This document shows positions 1 through 8,613 of a stretch of DNA of 64,000 bases, piece after piece. The notes beneath the pieces were generated by a model. That model saw only the letters and a list, made by a program, of their open reading frames with translations, was not told the origin of the DNA and ran no database searches. This DNA comes from Rhizobium oryzihabitans (GTDB lineage: Bacteria; Pseudomonadota; Alphaproteobacteria; Rhizobiales; Rhizobiaceae), in contig NZ_CP048632.1 of assembly GCF_010669145.1 (NCBI RefSeq), positions 2,108,001-2,172,000 on the forward strand. Reading direction: 5' to 3'. The translations under genes were made by a program, and so were the position numbers. Each line of letters opens with the position of its first letter. Within the stretch, counting starts at the first letter, position 1.

Positions 1-1781
1 TTTCCGACGATGGCGAACGCCTTGTCGGCCAGCCGGCCAAGCGCCAGGCGGTCACCAACCCGACCAACACCCTGTTTGCGGTCAAGCGCCTCATCGGCCG
101 CCGTTACGAAGACCCGACCGTTGAAAAGGACAAGGCCCTCGTCCCCTTTGAAATCGTCAAGGGCGACAATGGCGACGCATGGGTGAAGGCGCAGGACAAG
201 AATTATTCCCCTTCGCAGATTTCCGCGATGATCCTTCAGAAGATGAAGGAAACTGCTGAATCCTATCTCGGTGAAAAGGTCGAGAAGGCCGTCATCACCG
301 TTCCGGCCTACTTCAACGACGCCCAGCGTCAGGCAACCAAGGATGCCGGCCGCATTGCCGGTCTGGATGTTCTGCGCATCATCAACGAGCCGACCGCGGC
401 AGCCCTCGCTTACGGCCTAGACAAGAAGGACGGCAAGACCATCGCCGTTTACGACCTTGGCGGCGGTACCTTCGATATTTCCGTTCTGGAAATCGGCGAC
501 GGCGTCTTCGAAGTGAAGTCCACCAATGGTGATACCTTCCTTGGCGGTGAAGACTTCGACATGCGTCTGGTCGAATATCTGGCCGGCGAGTTCAAGAAGG
601 ATCAGGGCATCGACCTGAAGAACGACAAGCTCGCCCTGCAGCGCCTCAAGGAAGCTGCCGAAAAGGCGAAGATCGAACTTTCGTCCTCGCAGCAGACCGA
701 AATCAACCTGCCGTTCATCACGGCGGACGCTTCCGGTCCGAAGCACCTGACGCTGAAGCTGACCCGCGCCAAGTTCGAAAGCCTGGTGGACGATCTGGTG
801 CAGCGCACCGTCGCTCCCTGCAAGGCAGCCCTCAAGGATGCCGGCGTTACCGCTGCCGAGATCGATGAAGTTGTTCTCGTCGGTGGCATGAGCCGCATGC
901 CGAAGGTACAGGAAGTCGTTAAGCAGCTGTTCGGCAAGGAGCCGCACAAGGGCGTGAACCCTGACGAAGTGGTTGCCATGGGCGCCGCCATTCAGGCTGG
1001 CGTTCTGCAGGGCGACGTCAAGGACGTTCTGCTGCTCGACGTGACCCCGCTGTCGCTCGGCATCGAAACACTGGGTGGCGTCTTCACCCGTCTGATCGAT
1101 CGCAACACGACGATCCCGACCAAGAAGAGCCAGACCTTCTCGACCGCCGAAGACAACCAGTCGGCCGTGACCATCCGCGTTTCGCAGGGCGAGCGCGAAA
1201 TGGCGCAGGACAACAAGCTGCTCGGCCAGTTCGACCTCGTCGGCCTGCCGCCGTCGCCGCGCGGTGTTCCGCAGATCGAAGTCACCTTCGATATCGATGC
1301 CAACGGCATCGTGCAGGTTTCGGCCAAGGACAAGGGCACCGGCAAGGAGCAGCAGATCCGCATCCAGGCCTCCGGTGGTCTTTCAGATGCCGACATCGAA
1401 AAGATGGTCAAGGACGCCGAAGCCAATGCCGAGGCCGACAAGAAGCGTCGCGCCGGTGTCGAGGCGAAGAACCAGGCCGAAAGCCTCATTCACTCCACCG
1501 AGAAGTCGGTGAAGGAATATGGCGACAAGGTTTCCGAGACGGACCGCAAGGCCATCGAAGACGCCATTGCCAGCCTGAAGACCGCCGTTGAAGCTTCCGA
1601 ACCGGATGCAGACGACATTCAGGCGAAGACCCAGACCCTCATGGAAGTTTCCATGAAGCTCGGTCAGGCCATCTACGAAGCGCAGCAGGCCGAGGCCGGC
1701 GACGCTTCCGCAGAAGGCGGCAAGGACGACGTCGTTGACGCCGACTATGAGGAAATCAAGGACGACAAGAAGTCCGCGTAA
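1..1781 (+). CDS. dnaK: Chaperone protein DnaK (Hsp70), 5' end outside window
   Basis: ATP-dependent cytosolic chaperone that works with DnaJ and GrpE. About 592 codons are present; the reading frame is open from base 3, so the gene begins upstream of the window. Visible Hsp70 signatures are [23 protein letters not shown] (phosphate-binding loop), [11 protein letters not shown] and the acidic C-terminal tail [14 protein letters not shown]. The nucleotide-binding part is followed by the substrate-binding domain and helical lid. dnaJ follows after 90 bp on the same strand, the usual alphaproteobacterial dnaKJ arrangement. Identification is certain; only the N-terminus and the promoter are missing. 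Confidence 0.98.
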   Translation, partial: SDDGERLVGQPAKRQAVTNPTNTLFAVKRLIGRRYEDPTVEKDKALVPFEIVKGDNGDAWVKAQDKNYSPSQISAMILQKMKETAESYLGEKVEKAVITVPAYFNDAQRQATKDAGRIAGLDVLRIINEPTAAALAYGLDKKDGKTIAVYDLGGGTFDISVLEIGDGVFEVKSTNGDTFLGGEDFDMRLVEYLAGEFKKDQGIDLKNDKLALQRLKEAAEKAKIELSSSQQTEINLPFITADASGPKHLTLKLTRAKFESLVDDLVQRTVAPCKAALKDAGVTAAEIDEVVLVGGMSRMPKVQEVVKQLFGKEPHKGVNPDEVVAMGAAIQAGVLQGDVKDVLLLDVTPLSLGIETLGGVFTRLIDRNTTIPTKKSQTFSTAEDNQSAVTIRVSQGEREMAQDNKLLGQFDLVGLPPSPRGVPQIEVTFDIDANGIVQVSAKDKGTGKEQQIRIQASGGLSDADIEKMVKDAEANAEADKKRRAGVEAKNQAESLIHSTEKSVKEYGDKVSETDRKAIEDAIASLKTAVEASEPDADDIQAKTQTLMEVSMKLGQAIYEAQQAEAGDASAEGGKDDVVDADYEEIKDDKKSA

Positions 1782-1820
1782 TCGCGTGACTTCCGGTCTC
1801 TTCTTTATATATGCAAGACA

Positions 1821-1844
1821 TCCGGCTGCCGACGTGCAGCCGGA
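1821..1844 (+). other. Hairpin in the dnaK-dnaJ intergenic region
   Basis: A nine-base-pair perfect stem (TCCGGCTGC with GCAGCCGGA) closes a six-base loop between dnaK and dnaJ. It is not followed by a T-run, so it is not a classical terminator. It may act as a 3'-end stabiliser or processing site that sets the dnaK:dnaJ ratio. That role is inference; the structure is seen directly. Confidence 0.5.
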
Positions 1845-1871
1845 AATCCATTTGCGGGGCTTGTTATCTTA

Positions 1872-3011
1872 ATGGCGAAAGCAGACTTTTACGAAACACT
1901 TGGCGTCAGCAAGACCGCGGACGAAAAAGAGCTGAAAAGCGCCTTCCGCAAACTCGCGATGAAATACCATCCGGACAAAAACCCTGATGATGCCGATTCC
2001 GAACGGAAATTCAAAGAAATCAACGAAGCCTATGAAACGCTGAAGGACCCGCAGAAGCGCGCGGCCTATGACCGTTTCGGCCACGCCGCGTTTGAAAACG
2101 GCGGCATGGGCGGCGGCGGTGGTGGCTTTGGCGGCGGCGGTTTCGCTAATGGCGGCTTCTCCGATATCTTCGAGGACATCTTCGGCGAGATGATGGGCGG
2201 CGGACGCGCACGCCGCTCTTCGGGCGGGCGTGAACGCGGTGCCGACCTTCGCTACAACATGGAAATCACGCTGGAAGAGGCCTTCACCGGCAAGACAGCG
2301 CAGATCAGGGTTCCGACCTCGATCACCTGCGACGTCTGTTCCGGCTCGGGCGCAAAACCCGGCACGCAACCCAAGACCTGCGCCACCTGTCAGGGTTCCG
2401 GCCGCGTGCGCGCCGCGCAGGGTTTCTTCTCGGTGGAGCGCACCTGCCCGACCTGCCATGGTCGCGGCCAGACGATTTCCGATCCCTGCGGCAAGTGCCA
2501 CGGTCAGGGTCGTGTGACGGAAGAGCGTTCGCTCTCCGTCAACATTCCCTCGGGCATCGAGGACGGCACCCGCATTCGCCTGCAGGGCGAAGGCGAAGCC
2601 GGCATGCGTGGTGGTCCGGCGGGCGATCTTTACATCTTCCTGTCCGTGCGTCCGCATGAGTTCTTCCAGCGTGACGGTGCTGATCTTTATTGCACCGTGC
2701 CGATCTCCATGACGACGGCGGCACTCGGCGGCACCTTCGATGTGACCACGCTCGACGGCACGAAGTCGCGCGTCACGGTTCCGGAAGGTACCCAGCCGGG
2801 CAAGCAGTTCCGCCTGAAGGGCAAGGGCATGCCGGTGCTGCGTTCGGCGCAGACGGGCGACCTTTATATCCAGATTCAGATCGAAACGCCGCAGAAGCTC
2901 AGCAAGCGTCAACGTGAGCTGTTGCAGGAGTTCGAGCAGCTCTCCTCCAAGGAGAACAATCCGGAATCGACCGGCTTCTTTGCCCGGATGAAGGAATTCT
3001 TCGACGGCTGA
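1872..3011 (+). CDS. dnaJ: Chaperone protein DnaJ (Hsp40)
   Basis: Co-chaperone that delivers substrates to DnaK and stimulates its ATPase. The 379-residue product has the type I layout: J domain at the N-terminus with the HPD motif at residues 33-35, a glycine/phenylalanine-rich linker around residues 75-115, and a zinc domain with four CxxCxGxG repeats ([32 protein letters not shown]). A C-terminal peptide-binding region follows. Length is normal for the family. It is the second gene of dnaKJ and ends at a strong terminator. Confidence 0.98.
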   Translation: MAKADFYETLGVSKTADEKELKSAFRKLAMKYHPDKNPDDADSERKFKEINEAYETLKDPQKRAAYDRFGHAAFENGGMGGGGGGFGGGGFANGGFSDIFEDIFGEMMGGGRARRSSGGRERGADLRYNMEITLEEAFTGKTAQIRVPTSITCDVCSGSGAKPGTQPKTCATCQGSGRVRAAQGFFSVERTCPTCHGRGQTISDPCGKCHGQGRVTEERSLSVNIPSGIEDGTRIRLQGEGEAGMRGGPAGDLYIFLSVRPHEFFQRDGADLYCTVPISMTTAALGGTFDVTTLDGTKSRVTVPEGTQPGKQFRLKGKGMPVLRSAQTGDLYIQIQIETPQKLSKRQRELLQEFEQLSSKENNPESTGFFARMKEFFDG

Positions 3012-3032
3012 TCGCCGCCATTACGCATTGTG

Positions 3033-3070
3033 AAAACGCCGCCGTCTTTCTGGACAGGCGGCGTTTTTTT
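3033..3070 (+). terminator. Rho-independent terminator after dnaJ
   Basis: The arms AAAACGCCGCC and GGCGGCGTTTT form an 11-bp stem with a 13-base loop, followed by a run of T residues. It lies 22 bp after the dnaJ stop and ends the dnaKJ transcript. The opposite strand could also use it for the convergent DUF924 gene. Confidence 0.85.
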
Positions 3071-3079
3071 GTTTGGAGA

Positions 3080-3631
3080 TCAGCCGGAAAAACCGCCCTC
3101 TTCAAGATATTGCCGTTCCTCCGGCGTCGTTTCCCGCAGCAATATGTCGTTGCGATGGGGAAAACGGCCGAAGCGCTTGACGATATCGCGGTGCTCTTCG
3201 GCATGGTGGAGATAAAGCCCGCCAAGCGGCTGGTTGAGGGTGCAGGCACGCTCTTGATCCCTGAGGTCTTCCGCATGCGAAAAGGGTAGATAGAAGAAAA
3301 CGCGCAAATCCTCACCCACCGCCTGATCATGGCCACGGCGGATCGCCTCATCGGCGAAGAGCCGTGCCAGCGGATCGGTCGCATACATATGCGCTGTGTC
3401 GCGAAAGCAGTTGCGCGGGAACTGATCCAGCAGAAGCATCAGCGCGAGGCTGCTTTCCGCGCTCTCCAGCCAGTCATCCAGTTCGCGCCTTGCGGCAGCG
3501 AAATGGGCATCGCGGAAGCGGTCATGGAAGTGGCTATCGAAGGCAGCGTCCTTGTCGAACCATTTGTCCGGTCCGGCCTTCTTCCAGAAATCCACGATTT
3601 CGGTGGAAAGTGCATCTGTGTCTTTTTTCAT
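3080..3631 (-). CDS. DUF924 family protein
   Basis: A 183-residue soluble protein of the DUF924 family, an uncharacterised alpha-helical (TPR-like) family common in proteobacteria. Characteristic segments are the N-terminal IVDFWKKAGPDKWFDKD, the central LMLLLDQFPRNCFRDTAHMYATDPLA and the C-terminal GRFPHRNDILLRETTPEE. The ATG at 3631 was chosen over the longer frame because the family starts at this point and GGGAAG precedes it. It lies 13 bp downstream of slyX on the same strand, so the two are probably cotranscribed. Function unknown. Confidence 0.85.
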   Translation of the reverse strand: MKKDTDALSTEIVDFWKKAGPDKWFDKDAAFDSHFHDRFRDAHFAAARRELDDWLESAESSLALMLLLDQFPRNCFRDTAHMYATDPLARLFADEAIRRGHDQAVGEDLRVFFYLPFSHAEDLRDQERACTLNQPLGGLYLHHAEEHRDIVKRFGRFPHRNDILLRETTPEERQYLEEGGFSG

Positions 3632-3644
3632 CGGGTCTTCCCTG

Positions 3645-3857
3645 TCAGTAATGCGGCGGCCTGGTGATGGATGGCGCTTCCAGCGATTGCTCCTCAAGGC
3701 TCAAGAACCTTTCCGTCAGGCGGTCGAGCTTGGCGCGGGTCTGTTCCACCACCTTCCACTGTTCCGCCAGCTGATCGGACAGTTCCTCAATGGCCTTCGC
3801 CTGATGCGCGATCGTTTCCTCAAGCGCGATGATCCGTTTTTCGGTTTCCGACGTCAT
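3645..3857 (-). CDS. slyX: SlyX family protein
   Basis: A 70-residue, highly charged protein predicted to be one long coiled coil (ETEKRIIALEETIAHQAKAIEELSDQL), ending in the SlyX-type tail PPHY. SlyX has no established biochemical role. The internal ATG at 3857 was preferred because it has the Shine-Dalgarno sequence AGAGAGG and matches the family length; the upstream extension is not SlyX-like. It forms a two-gene unit with the DUF924 gene. Confidence 0.85.
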   Translation of the reverse strand: MTSETEKRIIALEETIAHQAKAIEELSDQLAEQWKVVEQTRAKLDRLTERFLSLEEQSLEAPSITRPPHY

Positions 3858-3950
3858 ATCGACCTCTCTTTCCCGCCCTTCCTTGGCCCTAAAAGCTCCC
3901 AAGTCAACCATACGCCGCTTTCGTGAAGCGGATTCGTCACGATGATCCAT

Positions 3951-3988
3951 TCAACGAAAAACGCCGGCGACGTTTCCATCACCGGCGT
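3951..3988 (-). terminator. Terminator downstream of tctA
   Basis: On the minus strand ACGCCGG and CCGGCGT form a stem followed by TTTTTCG, 21 bp after the tctA stop. The plus strand also has a T-run after the hairpin, so it could work in both directions. Confidence 0.7.
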
Positions 3989-4009
3989 CTGAATTTTTCT
4001 TGATTTTTC

Positions 4010-5515
4010 TCAGTCCTCTTCGACGAAGACCTCTTCGCGTTTCTTCTTCACGCTTGGCAGGAAGACGACGATCAGTACGGCCAGAGCAATGAAGAGCAGC
4101 GTGGCGCTGATCGGTCGGGTGACGAAAGTCATTGGATCGCCACGCGACAGGATCATGGCGCGCCGCAGGTTTTCCTCCAGCAGCGGACCGAGAACAAAGC
4201 CCAGCAACAGAGGCGCCGGCTCGCAGCGCAATTTGACCAGCACGTATCCGATGAAGCCGAAGAAGGCGACGGCATAGAGATCATAGACGTTGGAATTGAC
4301 GCTGTAGACCCCTATGGCACAGAAGGCCATGATGATGGGGAAAAGCACGTAATAGGGCACCGTCAGCAGCTTCACCCACAGACCGATGAGCGGCAGGTTG
4401 AGGATGACGAGCATCAGATTGCCGATCCACATGGAGGCGATGATGCCCCAGAACAGCGCCGGCTGCTCGGTTGCAACGTTCGGACCCGGCACGATGCCCT
4501 GAATGATCATCGCACCGATCATCAGCGCCATGACCGGGTTGGCCGGAATGCCGAGCGTCAGAAGCGGGATGAAGGAGGTCTGTGCACCCGCATTGTTGGC
4601 GGATTCCGGACCGGCAACACCGGCAACCGCGCCGTGCCCGAATTCTTCCGGGTTCTTGGAGACGCGTTTTTCCACGGTGTAGGATGCGAAGGCAGCAAGA
4701 ATTGCCCCGCCGCCCGGCAGGATGCCCAGCGCCGAACCAATGGCCGTGCCGCGCAGTACCGGCCCGATCATCGCCTTGAAATCCTCTTTCGTCGGCATCA
4801 GGCCGCTGACCTTGGCGATCAGCACCGAGCGCGTGCGCTCATTTTCGAGGTTACGCAGGATTTCGGCGATGCCGAATACGCCGACGGCCACCGCCACGAA
4901 GTTCAGGCCATCGGCATATTCACGGATACCGAGGGTGAAGCGGGGTGTGCCGCTATAGATATCCGTGCCGACCAGGCCGAGCAGCAGGCCGAGCACCACC
5001 ATGGCAAGCGCCTTGACGATGGAGCCGTGGGCAAGCGCGATGGAGGAGACGAGGCCGACGACCATCAGCGAGAAATATTCCGCCGCGCCGAATTCAAGCG
5101 CAATCGCCGTCAAAGGCGGCGCAAAGATCGCCACGAGGAAGGTGGAAACCGTACCGGCGAAAAACGAGCCGATGGCCGCAATCGCAAGTGCTGCTCCTGC
5201 CTTGCCCTTGCGGGCCATCTGGTAACCGTCGATAGCGGTGACGGCAGAAGAGGATTCACCCGGCATGTTGATCAGGATCGCCGTGGTGGAGCCGCCATAT
5301 TGCGCGCCGTAATAAATGCCGGCGAGCATGATGAGCGACGAGACGGGCTCAAGCTGAAAGGTAATCGGCAAGAGCATGGCGATGGTCGCCGTTGCGCCGA
5401 TGCCCGGCAGCACGCCAATCAATGTCCCGAGCAGCACGCCGATCAGGCAGAAGAACAGGTTTTCCAGGGACGATGCCGTGGCAAAACCGAGTGCGAGATT
5501 ATTGAACAAATCCAT
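4010..5515 (-). CDS. tctA: Tripartite tricarboxylate transporter, large permease subunit TctA
   Basis: A 501-residue integral membrane protein, the large transport subunit of a TTT system that moves carboxylates into the cytoplasm using an ion gradient and a periplasmic binding protein. Hydrophobic segments run through the whole length, and TctA-family stretches are visible ([53 protein letters not shown]). The C-terminus is short and charged. tctB lies 9 bp upstream and tctC further upstream on the same strand. The substrate cannot be read from the sequence; citrate-like or other carboxylates are typical. Confidence 0.95.
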   Translation of the reverse strand: MDLFNNLALGFATASSLENLFFCLIGVLLGTLIGVLPGIGATATIAMLLPITFQLEPVSSLIMLAGIYYGAQYGGSTTAILINMPGESSSAVTAIDGYQMARKGKAGAALAIAAIGSFFAGTVSTFLVAIFAPPLTAIALEFGAAEYFSLMVVGLVSSIALAHGSIVKALAMVVLGLLLGLVGTDIYSGTPRFTLGIREYADGLNFVAVAVGVFGIAEILRNLENERTRSVLIAKVSGLMPTKEDFKAMIGPVLRGTAIGSALGILPGGGAILAAFASYTVEKRVSKNPEEFGHGAVAGVAGPESANNAGAQTSFIPLLTLGIPANPVMALMIGAMIIQGIVPGPNVATEQPALFWGIIASMWIGNLMLVILNLPLIGLWVKLLTVPYYVLFPIIMAFCAIGVYSVNSNVYDLYAVAFFGFIGYVLVKLRCEPAPLLLGFVLGPLLEENLRRAMILSRGDPMTFVTRPISATLLFIALAVLIVVFLPSVKKKREEVFVEED

Positions 5516-5524
5516 CGCAAGACC

Positions 5525-5986
5525 TCAAAATTTAAGCCAGGGACCGAACTGCTGGAACGGTAGACCGAGACCATATTCGAAAACCGCCACTGAAAAGACA
5601 GTGATGGCTGCGGAGAGCAGGACCGCCATGACCGGGCTCATCTTGTGCGAGGCAAAGGCCGCGATAAGCGCGCTGAAAAACAGCGCCGGAACGAAACCGA
5701 GCCCGCGAACCGTGAAGCCGAAAAAGATCGGCGCGGGCAGGATGAAAAAGATCCCCCGCCAGGCGATGCCACCGATGGCGTCGCCCTGAACGCGCGTGGA
5801 TCGCAGGAAGATGACGCCGCCAAGCAGGATCAGCACGATTGCCAGAACAAGCGGAAAATAACCCGGCCCCATGCGAAAGGCGGTCCCGATCTCCAGCCCG
5901 TAAGACTGCAGGGCGAAAAAAACGCCGAGACCGATGAAAATTGCCCCGCAGGCTGCTTCGGCAGGGTCAATGAAAAACGACTTCAT
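5525..5986 (-). CDS. tctB: Tripartite tricarboxylate transporter, small permease subunit TctB
   Basis: A 153-residue membrane protein with four hydrophobic segments, matching TctB in size and topology (start PAEAACGAIFIGLGVFFALQ; late segment MSPVMAVLLSAAITVFSVAV). TctB is the weakly conserved small partner of TctA. It sits between tctC and tctA with 9 bp to tctA, so the two permease genes are cotranscribed. The terminator-like hairpin between tctC and tctB suggests the permease genes are expressed below the binding protein. Confidence 0.9.
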   Translation of the reverse strand: MKSFFIDPAEAACGAIFIGLGVFFALQSYGLEIGTAFRMGPGYFPLVLAIVLILLGGVIFLRSTRVQGDAIGGIAWRGIFFILPAPIFFGFTVRGLGFVPALFFSALIAAFASHKMSPVMAVLLSAAITVFSVAVFEYGLGLPFQQFGPWLKF

Positions 5987-6044
5987 GAAAGATGCCCCTC
6001 CACTGCGGCCGGTGACACACCGATCCGCGCTTTAAATCGATGGC

Positions 6045-6072
6045 AAAAAGCCGGCGGCAGAGTGCCGCCGGC
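6045..6072 (-). terminator. Intergenic terminator/attenuator between tctC and tctB
   Basis: On the minus strand a ten-base-pair perfect stem (GCCGGCGGCA with TGCCGCCGGC, three-base loop) is followed immediately by TTTTT. It starts 13 bp after the tctC stop. tctBA lie downstream without another clear promoter, so partial read-through would give more binding protein than permease. Structure seen; effect inferred. Confidence 0.8.
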
Positions 6073-6085
6073 CATTCCTTGACCA

Positions 6086-7069
6086 TCAGTCGGCATATTG
6101 GCCAGCGGACTCGATAACCGGCTTCCAGCGCGCGATTTCGCTTTCAAGCTTGGCTTTCAGAGCGGCGGGCGTCGCATCGCTTTCAGAGGAAGGCGTGGTG
6201 CCAAGTTCGGCAAAGCGGGCCGCGACGTTCTTGTCCTTCAGCGCGATCTGCAGCGACTTGGAGAGCTTTTCATTGATTTCGGCAGGCGTGCCCTTCGGCG
6301 TGTAGATACCGTGCCAGATACCCACCTCGAGCTTTGGCAGGCCCTCTTCGGCGACCGTGGGTACGTTCGGCAACACATCGAGCCGCTTGGCCGAAGTGAC
6401 GGCATAAGCTTTCACGGTTCCGCCCTGGATCTGCTTGGTCGTGTTGGTGGTCTGGTCGCACATGATATCGACCTGGCCACCGAGCAGATCCGTCATGGCC
6501 GGACCGGTGCCCTTATAGGGAACGGTGACGAGCGGTGTCTCGATCGCGCTCATGAACAGCATGCCGCAAAGGTGCGAGGCGGCGCCGATGCCGGCATTGG
6601 CGACGGTGACCTTGTCCTTGTTTGCCTTGGCATATTCAATCAGACCCTTGAGATCCTTGGTCTCGAGGTTCTTGCGCGACAGGATGGTCATCGGCACTTC
6701 CGTGACGAGACCGACATATTCGAATGCGTTCAGCGTATCGTAAGCGAGCTTGCGATAGAGCGTGGCGCTCGTCGCCATGCCGATATGGTGCAGGAGAACG
6801 GTGTAGCCGTCCGGATCCGCCGCCGCCACGCGGCCGGCGCCCAGCGTGCCGCCAGCGCCGCCGACATTTTCAACGATGATCTGCTGGCCGAGATCCTTCG
6901 ACATGGATTCAGCGACAAGACGCGCAACCGTATCCGTCGGGCCACCGGCGGCAAAGGGCACGACCATGGTGATGTTGCGCTCGGGATAGTTCTGAGCGGA
7001 TGCGGAAAGCGCAAAAAGGGAAACGGCAGCGGCGGCAGCAAGGCCGGTAACTGTCTTCAGTATTTTCAT
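6086..7069 (-). CDS. tctC: Tripartite tricarboxylate transporter substrate-binding protein TctC (Bug family)
   Basis: A 327-residue periplasmic solute-binding protein. It begins with a signal peptide (MKILKTVTGLAAAAAVSLFA, probable cleavage after SASA) and continues with the family start NYPERNITMVVPFAAGGPTD. The Bug motifs GAGGTLGAGRVAAADPDGYT and VPYKGTGPAMTDLLGGQVD are present. The ATG at 7069 was chosen over the longer frame because it gives the signal peptide and has GGGAGGAAT in front. It delivers the carboxylate to TctAB. It is preceded by two identical palindromes and the two-component regulator genes. Confidence 0.95.
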   Translation of the reverse strand: MKILKTVTGLAAAAAVSLFALSASAQNYPERNITMVVPFAAGGPTDTVARLVAESMSKDLGQQIIVENVGGAGGTLGAGRVAAADPDGYTVLLHHIGMATSATLYRKLAYDTLNAFEYVGLVTEVPMTILSRKNLETKDLKGLIEYAKANKDKVTVANAGIGAASHLCGMLFMSAIETPLVTVPYKGTGPAMTDLLGGQVDIMCDQTTNTTKQIQGGTVKAYAVTSAKRLDVLPNVPTVAEEGLPKLEVGIWHGIYTPKGTPAEINEKLSKSLQIALKDKNVAARFAELGTTPSSESDATPAALKAKLESEIARWKPVIESAGQYAD

Positions 7070-7215
7070 CGATTCCTCCCGGATGAAAATGTTCGCCACT
7101 TCAGCCGCGCATACTCCTCTATGGCGGCCGGGGTGAGCTATTTGCGATCCGGGATCAGCGTTCAGCAATGGCGGTCTTGCACTGAGGCCCTGTTTTATCG
7201 CTATCACTGATGGCA

Positions 7216-7235
7216 ATGGGTGGATTTCCACCCAT
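7216..7235. promoter_or_regulatory. Operator-like palindrome, copy 1, upstream of tctC
   Basis: ATGGGTGGA, two T, TCCACCCAT: a perfect 9+9 inverted repeat. An identical copy starts 32 bp further on, about three helical turns. The site lies about 150 bp upstream of the tctC start. It is the best candidate for the binding site of the adjacent response regulator; that assignment is inferred from position and symmetry. Confidence 0.7.
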
Positions 7236-7247
7236 GAAGCCTCATCC

Positions 7248-7267
7248 ATGGGTGGATTTCCACCCAT
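7248..7267. promoter_or_regulatory. Operator-like palindrome, copy 2, upstream of tctC
   Basis: The same 20-base palindrome as at 7216, base for base. Its last base is also the last base of the response-regulator stop codon, so the array sits exactly at the end of the regulator gene. Tandem identical dyads at whole-turn spacing suit an enhancer-type activator that binds as an oligomer. Confidence 0.7.
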
Positions 7268-8613
7268 TACACCTCGGTCATATGCCGGTGCAGTTCGTAT
7301 TTCTGCATTTTTTCGTAGAGCGTTTTGCGCGAGATACCGAGGCTTTCATAGACGGATTTCAGATTGCCGCCATGGACGGCGATCGCGCGCGCAATCAGGC
7401 TCTTTTCATACGCGGCGACCTTTGCGGCAAGTGCTGCCCTGCCATCGTCCGAAAACGGCAGTGACGTTTCGGAAACATCGCTTTCCAGACCGAGCACGAA
7501 GCGGTCCGCGGCATTGCGCAATTCCCGCACATTGCCCGGCCACTCACGCAGGGAAATCACCGAAAGCAGATGTTGCGGAACCTCCATGTCTTCCCGCCCG
7601 TAGCGGGCGGCGGCCTCCCGCACCAGATGCAGGAAGAGCAGCGGTATGTCGGCGCTGCGTTGTGACAGGGACGGCACGAGAAGCGTCGCCACGTTCAGGC
7701 GATAGAGAAGGTCTGCACGGAAACGGCCGGCTGCGACCTCCTGCTCCAGATCCACCTTGCTGGTGGCGATGAAGCGGACATCGAGTTCGACGGTTTCATT
7801 GGAGCCAAGACGGGTAATAACCCTTTCCTGCAACACACGCAGGAACCGGCCCTGCAGTTCGAAGGGCATGGAGCCGATCTCGTCCAGCAGGATGGTGCCG
7901 CCACGGGCATGCTCGAACTTGCCGTAGCGTGGGCGCAGCGCACCCGGAAAAGCGCCTGCCTCATGTCCGAACAGCTCGCTTTCGATCAGCGTTTGCGGCA
8001 GGGCCGCACAATTGATCGCCACGAAGGGCCGGTTGGCTCTGGCGCTGATATCGTGAAGCGCCCGTGCCACCACCTCCTTGCCGGCACCGGTATCGCCGAC
8101 GATGAGGGTATCGGCATCCGTCGCACCGATGGCGCGGATGCGGTAACGCAGATCGACCATGATCTGGGTTCGGCCGGGCAGGCGCGTCTCTAGATCGTCA
8201 TGCTTGCCCGCCACCGCCTTCAGGCGGCGGTTTTCCAGCACCAGCGCCCGCCGGTCATTGGCCCTTTTGATGATGCCGGCGAGATATTGCGGAGTGAAGG
8301 GCTTTTCGATGAAGTCATAGGCGCCGTTGCGCATGGCGTTGACAGCCAGCTGCACATCGCCATGACCCGTCATCAGGATGACAGGTATTTCCGGATCGAG
8401 CTCCCGCACCTTCTGCAGCAGCGTCATGCCATCCATGCCGGGCATCCTGATATCGCTGACCACGACGCCATCGAAGCTGTAGCCGATGAGTTCGAGCGCA
8501 TGTTCGGCACTCGCCAGCATGGTCACCGCAAAACCGGAAAGCTCCAGCGCCTGCGCGGTGGAAAAGCGCAGCTCCTCCTCGTCATCGATCAACAGAACCC
8601 GCGACATGGTCAT
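7267..8613 (-). CDS. DctD/NtrC-type response regulator of the Tct system
   Basis: A 448-residue three-domain regulator. It has a receiver domain (phospho-acceptor Asp in GVVVSDIRMPGMDG), a central AAA+ domain (Walker A GDTGAGKE, Walker B GGTILLDEIGSMP) and a C-terminal Fis-type helix-turn-helix (GNLKSVYESLGISRKTLYEK). The loop that normally reads GAFTGA and contacts sigma-54 reads GAFPGA here. The start overlaps the sensor kinase stop by four bases. It most likely activates tctCBA in response to an external carboxylate. The changed loop leaves the mode of activation uncertain. Confidence 0.92.
   Translation of the reverse strand: MTMSRVLLIDDEEELRFSTAQALELSGFAVTMLASAEHALELIGYSFDGVVVSDIRMPGMDGMTLLQKVRELDPEIPVILMTGHGDVQLAVNAMRNGAYDFIEKPFTPQYLAGIIKRANDRRALVLENRRLKAVAGKHDDLETRLPGRTQIMVDLRYRIRAIGATDADTLIVGDTGAGKEVVARALHDISARANRPFVAINCAALPQTLIESELFGHEAGAFPGALRPRYGKFEHARGGTILLDEIGSMPFELQGRFLRVLQERVITRLGSNETVELDVRFIATSKVDLEQEVAAGRFRADLLYRLNVATLLVPSLSQRSADIPLLFLHLVREAAARYGREDMEVPQHLLSVISLREWPGNVRELRNAADRFVLGLESDVSETSLPFSDDGRAALAAKVAAYEKSLIARAIAVHGGNLKSVYESLGISRKTLYEKMQKYELHRHMTEV

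Noticed and set aside
7070-7215. Sigma-54 promoter upstream of tctC
   Set aside because: The only GG-N10-GC on the minus strand (CGGATC ... TAGCT) departs too far from TGGCAC-N5-TTGC to be called.
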